Notes under the pieces: model-generated
The model's database searches: none
What the model saw: only the letters and a program-made list of their open reading frames with translations
Told to the model about the DNA's origin: nothing
Shown here: positions 6,013 to 8,121 of the stretch, piece after piece
Numbering within the stretch: the stretch's first letter is position 1
Layout: each line of letters starts with the position of its first letter
Assembly: GCA_964369525.1 (NCBI GenBank)
Contig: CAYJEW010000065.1
Coordinates: forward strand, 1-8,121
Direction of reading: 5' to 3'
Source: JAAYCI01 sp964369525
GTDB taxonomy: Bacteria > Bacillota > Clostridia > Oscillospirales > Ruminococcaceae
DNA length: 8,121 bases
Made by a program: the position numbers and the translations under genes

Positions 6013-6355
6013 GGAAAAAATATTTTAATAATGCGCATTGATATAAAGTTGGGCAATGTGCCAAAAAAAGCAAAAGGGCAAGCTTGCGTAAAGTGAAAAA
6101 CAATGATAATACGCAGTTAATATGCAAAATCGCATGGCGAATAAATAAAATAAACCTGTAAAAAGCAAACTAAAAAATTACACAATACCCTAAAATGTGT
6201 AACTATTCGACAAAAAACGACACGCATAAAATCAAAAGATATGCATAATGATAAAAGAAATGTAACCTTGCATATTTAACACCAAATACGAAAGAAAACC
6301 CGCCTATAAACCACTGACAAAGGTTACGCAGTATTGTGAAGGGGGATACATAAAT
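6013..6355. other. AT-rich intergenic region between divergent transcripts
   Basis: No ORF with an RBS and no recognisable RNA. It must hold the promoter of the plus-strand gene at 6356, but no clear -35/-10 pair stands out (TAAAAT at 6227-6232 and TTGCAT at 6269-6274 are weak hints). An 8-bp inverted repeat, GTAACCTT (6262-6269) and AAGGTTAC (6320-6327), lies upstream of that gene. It may be an operator or chance. Confidence 0.5.
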
Positions 6356-6688
6356 TTGATTATTGAGACTAAACTCAATTTTGATATCACTTCACCGCAA
6401 GATATACAACGATACAAAACTGCAAGCGAAAAGATGGAAAAAGCCTCAAAACAGGTGGCTCGCCCGACGGTAATGTTTGACCACCCAGACTATCTAAACC
6501 AGTATTTAGCCATGATCAGCATTGAGCTAAAGCTGTATGCTGATTTTTTAGACGAAGCATTTGGGCAAGGTACAGCGCAAAGCCTGCTTGGCGAAAATCC
6601 AAGCATACTGAAAGCAGCAGAGGTGAACGCCCGCCTTGCCATCGCTCTGCAAAATCAAATAAAAATGCTAGAAATTTGGTACTTATAA
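6356..6688 (+). CDS. Small protein, 110 aa, resembling phage tail-associated DUF6673
   Basis: Starts at TTG 6356 with an AGGGGG RBS about 10 nt upstream; stop TAA 6686-6688. The protein begins (M)IIETKLNFDITSPQDIQRY, followed by a helical segment with many charged residues (TASEKMEKASKQV), a middle helix (YLNQYLAMISIELKL), then LYADFLDEAFGQGTAQSLLG and a last helix ending LEIWYL. The plan (short beta start, a 'D-I-x-R-Y' helix, then F-x-D-x-x-FG-x-GTA-x-x-x-x-G) is what I recall for DUF6673, a family next to tail genes in Clostridia phages. The likeness is from memory and not certain. No phage gene is visible within the window, so it may be a domesticated remnant or a small cytosolic protein of unrelated role. 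It converges on the QueG-like gene with only 25 bp between stops. Confidence 0.7.
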   Translation: MIIETKLNFDITSPQDIQRYKTASEKMEKASKQVARPTVMFDHPDYLNQYLAMISIELKLYADFLDEAFGQGTAQSLLGENPSILKAAEVNARLAIALQNQIKMLEIWYL

Positions 6689-6713
6689 AATAGCAAAATA
6701 TAAGGCATAGCCT

Positions 6714-7760
6714 TTACTGCGCATGTGACGGCGCTTGTTTATCAAGCGAGTGTAAAACCCATTTTGCCGTTTTGCGCACCTCTTCGTTTTCGTCTTCCAG
6801 TGCCAATGTTATAGCGCTGAGGTATTCGGGGTGGTAGTTGTTATGCATAGCGTTTAGGGCGTTTGTTTTGTATTTCCACAGCTTGGTGACTGGTATGTAC
6901 CATAGCTTGGGTTGCACAACATCCCTTAAAAAATCATACTCAGCCGTTACAATCTGCGATAGGGTAAGGCTTTCGCAGATCTCTGCCAATAGTGGGAAAT
7001 CCTCGTTTTCCTGCCATGCGCCTTTGTTAAACGGGCATACGTCTTGACATACATCACAGCCAAAAATCCAGTTGCCAATTCCTTTGCTGTAGGGGCTCTC
7101 GGTGTAGTCGGGGTCGTTAAATGTGGTAAGGCAGGAAACGCAACTGTTGCGGTGCATCTCAAACGGTGCAGAAAGCGATTTTGTAGGGCAGGAGTTTATA
7201 CAAATGCGGCAGTTTGTAGGGCAGGGTCGAATATCATTTTGCAGTATATGCTCAAGAGAGGCGTCCACCAAAAATGCCTCAAGAATTACCCACGAGCCTC
7301 TGTCGGTATAAAAGAAATTGTTTTGCCTAATAGTGCCAATACCTGCCTGCATGGCGGCCCAGCGCAGCGAAGTAACCGCAAAGTCACGCTCGGTAGCAAG
7401 CTGCATACCGTTGTCTTTTAGATACTTTTCAAAGGCAAGGCTGCGTGTATTTTCGTTGGCGTTTTTATCCCTGCGGCTGTCGGTAAGGTAAAACTTACCT
7501 ATGCGCCCCTTCACTGTATCGGGAATTTTATAGTTGCCATACCACGAGGCACAGATAATTACAGACTTTGCCCACGGGTACTTCACCTCTGGCTTAGCAA
7601 ACCCGTATAAAAATTGCGATTTCTCACTTATGTCGGGAAACCTTGCAATCCTCTCGTCCACCTTGTCTGCAAAGCCGTGCATTGCAGACACATCAACAAT
7701 GCCACACTTGTCATACCCAAGGGCCAACGCATGGTTTACTACTTCTGTTGCAGTAATCAT
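6714..7760 (-). CDS. QueG-like (epoxyqueuosine reductase-related) double [4Fe-4S] protein
   Basis: A 348-aa cytosolic protein starting MITATEVVNHALALGYDKCG. The ATG at 7760 has AGGAG 9 nt upstream; the in-frame ATG at 7766 has only 3 nt and is less likely. It has the DUF1730-like N-terminal part of QueG (DERIARFPD, AKSVIICASWYG), a bacterial ferredoxin-type domain with Cys180, 184, 187 and 191, a second set Cys207, 210, 235, 238 and 242 (GCDVCQDVCPFNK), and a C-terminal helical repeat (LEDENEEVRKTAKWVLHSL). QueG reduces epoxyqueuosine to queuosine in tRNA using a cobalamin cofactor. Two points differ from typical QueG: the first motif is CX3CX2CX3CP instead of CX2CX2CX3CP, and GIGTIRQNNFFYT replaces the usual GLGWxGKNT loop. 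It may therefore belong to a clostridial paralogue group with another substrate. Confidence 0.82.
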   Translation of the reverse strand: MITATEVVNHALALGYDKCGIVDVSAMHGFADKVDERIARFPDISEKSQFLYGFAKPEVKYPWAKSVIICASWYGNYKIPDTVKGRIGKFYLTDSRRDKNANENTRSLAFEKYLKDNGMQLATERDFAVTSLRWAAMQAGIGTIRQNNFFYTDRGSWVILEAFLVDASLEHILQNDIRPCPTNCRICINSCPTKSLSAPFEMHRNSCVSCLTTFNDPDYTESPYSKGIGNWIFGCDVCQDVCPFNKGAWQENEDFPLLAEICESLTLSQIVTAEYDFLRDVVQPKLWYIPVTKLWKYKTNALNAMHNNYHPEYLSAITLALEDENEEVRKTAKWVLHSLDKQAPSHAQ

Positions 7761-7799
7761 TTTCATACACTCCTAACAAATATATCCTTATAAGCATAT

Positions 7800-7834
7800 A
7801 AAAATCCGTTGGCATAAAGCTGCACCAACGGATT
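7800..7834 (-). terminator. Rho-independent terminator (minus strand) ending the structured element
   Basis: AATCCGTTGG (7803-7812) and CCAACGGATT (7825-7834) form a perfect 10-bp stem with a 12-nt loop. On the minus strand it runs into TTTTT (7804-7800); on plus there is no T-run. It therefore ends a minus-strand transcript coming from beyond about 7835, immediately upstream of the QueG-like gene, where no protein gene is visible. Confidence 0.82.
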
Positions 7835-7843
7835 AACAGCCTT

Positions 7844-8117
7844 GCCAAAGCCATATAGTCCGAACTACGCCTACCACTTCAAATTTTTGCAGTATGTGGC
7901 GCTATCCTCAGTCGCAATACAGCAAGTATTACTTCTTCGTCTGCCTTATCTACCACAAAAATTTGTGAGTGGTAGGTTCTGTGAATTTTTTATACCGCCA
8001 AAAGTTCTAAAACAAGAAAGTGTGGCGCAGTAAGGCTTTCGCCTTGCGGGGATGCACTGACGCAGTTTTTGGGCTTTTGGCTAAATAAAAAACGAGTTCG
8101 GATTATATGGATTTGGC
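7844..8117 (-). ncRNA. Candidate structured RNA or palindromic (MITE-like) element with nested stems
   Basis: There is no credible ORF. The ends pair: GCCAAAGCCATATAGTCCG (7844-7862) and ACTACG after it match the complement of CGAGTTCGG... to GGC (8093-8117), with 23 matches, two mismatches and one extra base. Inside are two arms. One is closed by GCCAAAAG (7997-8004) with CTTTTGGC (8074-8081) and contains a hairpin that on the minus strand is CGCAAGGC-GAAA-GCCT-UAC-UGCG, i.e. a GNRA tetraloop. The other is closed by CCTACCACTTCAAATTTTTG (7870-7889) with CAAAAATTTG...GTGGTAGG (7956-7976), tipped by AATAC/GTATT (7916-7930). The GAAA loop and the terminator at 7800 both indicate the minus strand. 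I cannot match it to a named RNA family. A short transposon-derived palindrome with terminal inverted repeats is the main alternative; no matching target duplication is seen. Confidence 0.5.
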
Positions 8118-8121
8118 TTAA

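Noticed and set aside
5819..6127. 102-codon minus-strand frame over the T-box leader
   Set aside because: It overlaps the T-box promoter and leader, has no RBS, and its translation is the incidental reading of stem I; the RNA structure explains the sequence.
6702..6715. AAGGC-ATA-GCCTT hairpin between convergent stops
   Set aside because: A five-pair stem with no following T-run on either strand is too weak to call a terminator.
7842..8033. 63-codon plus-strand frame
   Set aside because: Lies entirely across the nested inverted repeats, has no RBS and matches nothing known; the palindromic structure accounts for the sequence.

Overview
The window looks like a stretch of chromosome from an anaerobic Bacillota of the class Clostridia, probably an Oscillospiraceae-like gut or anaerobic-habitat bacterium. 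The reasons are a T-box leader, a set of selenium-dependent molybdenum hydroxylase (SDMH) maturation genes, purine-rich Shine-Dalgarno sites, TTG starts, and AT-rich gaps between genes of moderate GC. The genus cannot be fixed from the sequence alone. There is no rRNA, tRNA, CRISPR array or transposase gene.

Positions 1-1735 (minus strand) hold an SDMH-type cluster: yqeB, then a MocA/YgfJ-type nucleotidyltransferase overlapping it by 4 bp (ATGA), then the 5' end of a YgeY-type M20 hydrolase cut by the window edge. These families travel together with selD and molybdenum hydroxylases (xanthine dehydrogenase-like enzymes) in anaerobes, so the cluster probably helps mature a labile-selenium molybdoenzyme. 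An AT-rich promoter region with dyad symmetry lies upstream (about 1762-1874).

Positions 1875-2447 are mostly non-coding, but include a plus-strand small gene (53 aa, TTG start, strong RBS). A perfect 19-bp hairpin terminator separates it from a convergent 72-aa minus-strand gene (2448-2666).

Positions 2790-6012 form one complete regulatory unit on the minus strand: a consensus promoter, a T-box riboswitch whose specifier I read as UAC (tyrosine), an attenuator, a PF04392-type substrate-binding lipoprotein, a hairpin, a BPD_transp_2-type permease and an ABC ATPase. The genes have the TrpXYZ layout. The leader reading implies induction when charged tRNA-Tyr runs short, so tyrosine or a related aromatic compound is the likely cargo.

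Positions 6356-6688 (plus) encode a 110-aa protein resembling phage tail-associated DUF6673 proteins, without visible phage neighbours. Converging on it is a QueG-like double [4Fe-4S] protein (6714-7760, minus) with a non-standard cysteine motif. Upstream of that gene, 7800-8121 has no credible ORF. It folds into nested inverted repeats (a closing stem of about 25 bp around two helical arms, one capped by GAAA on the minus strand) followed by a Rho-independent terminator. This is either a structured RNA or a palindromic mobile element, and it is the least explained part of the window.
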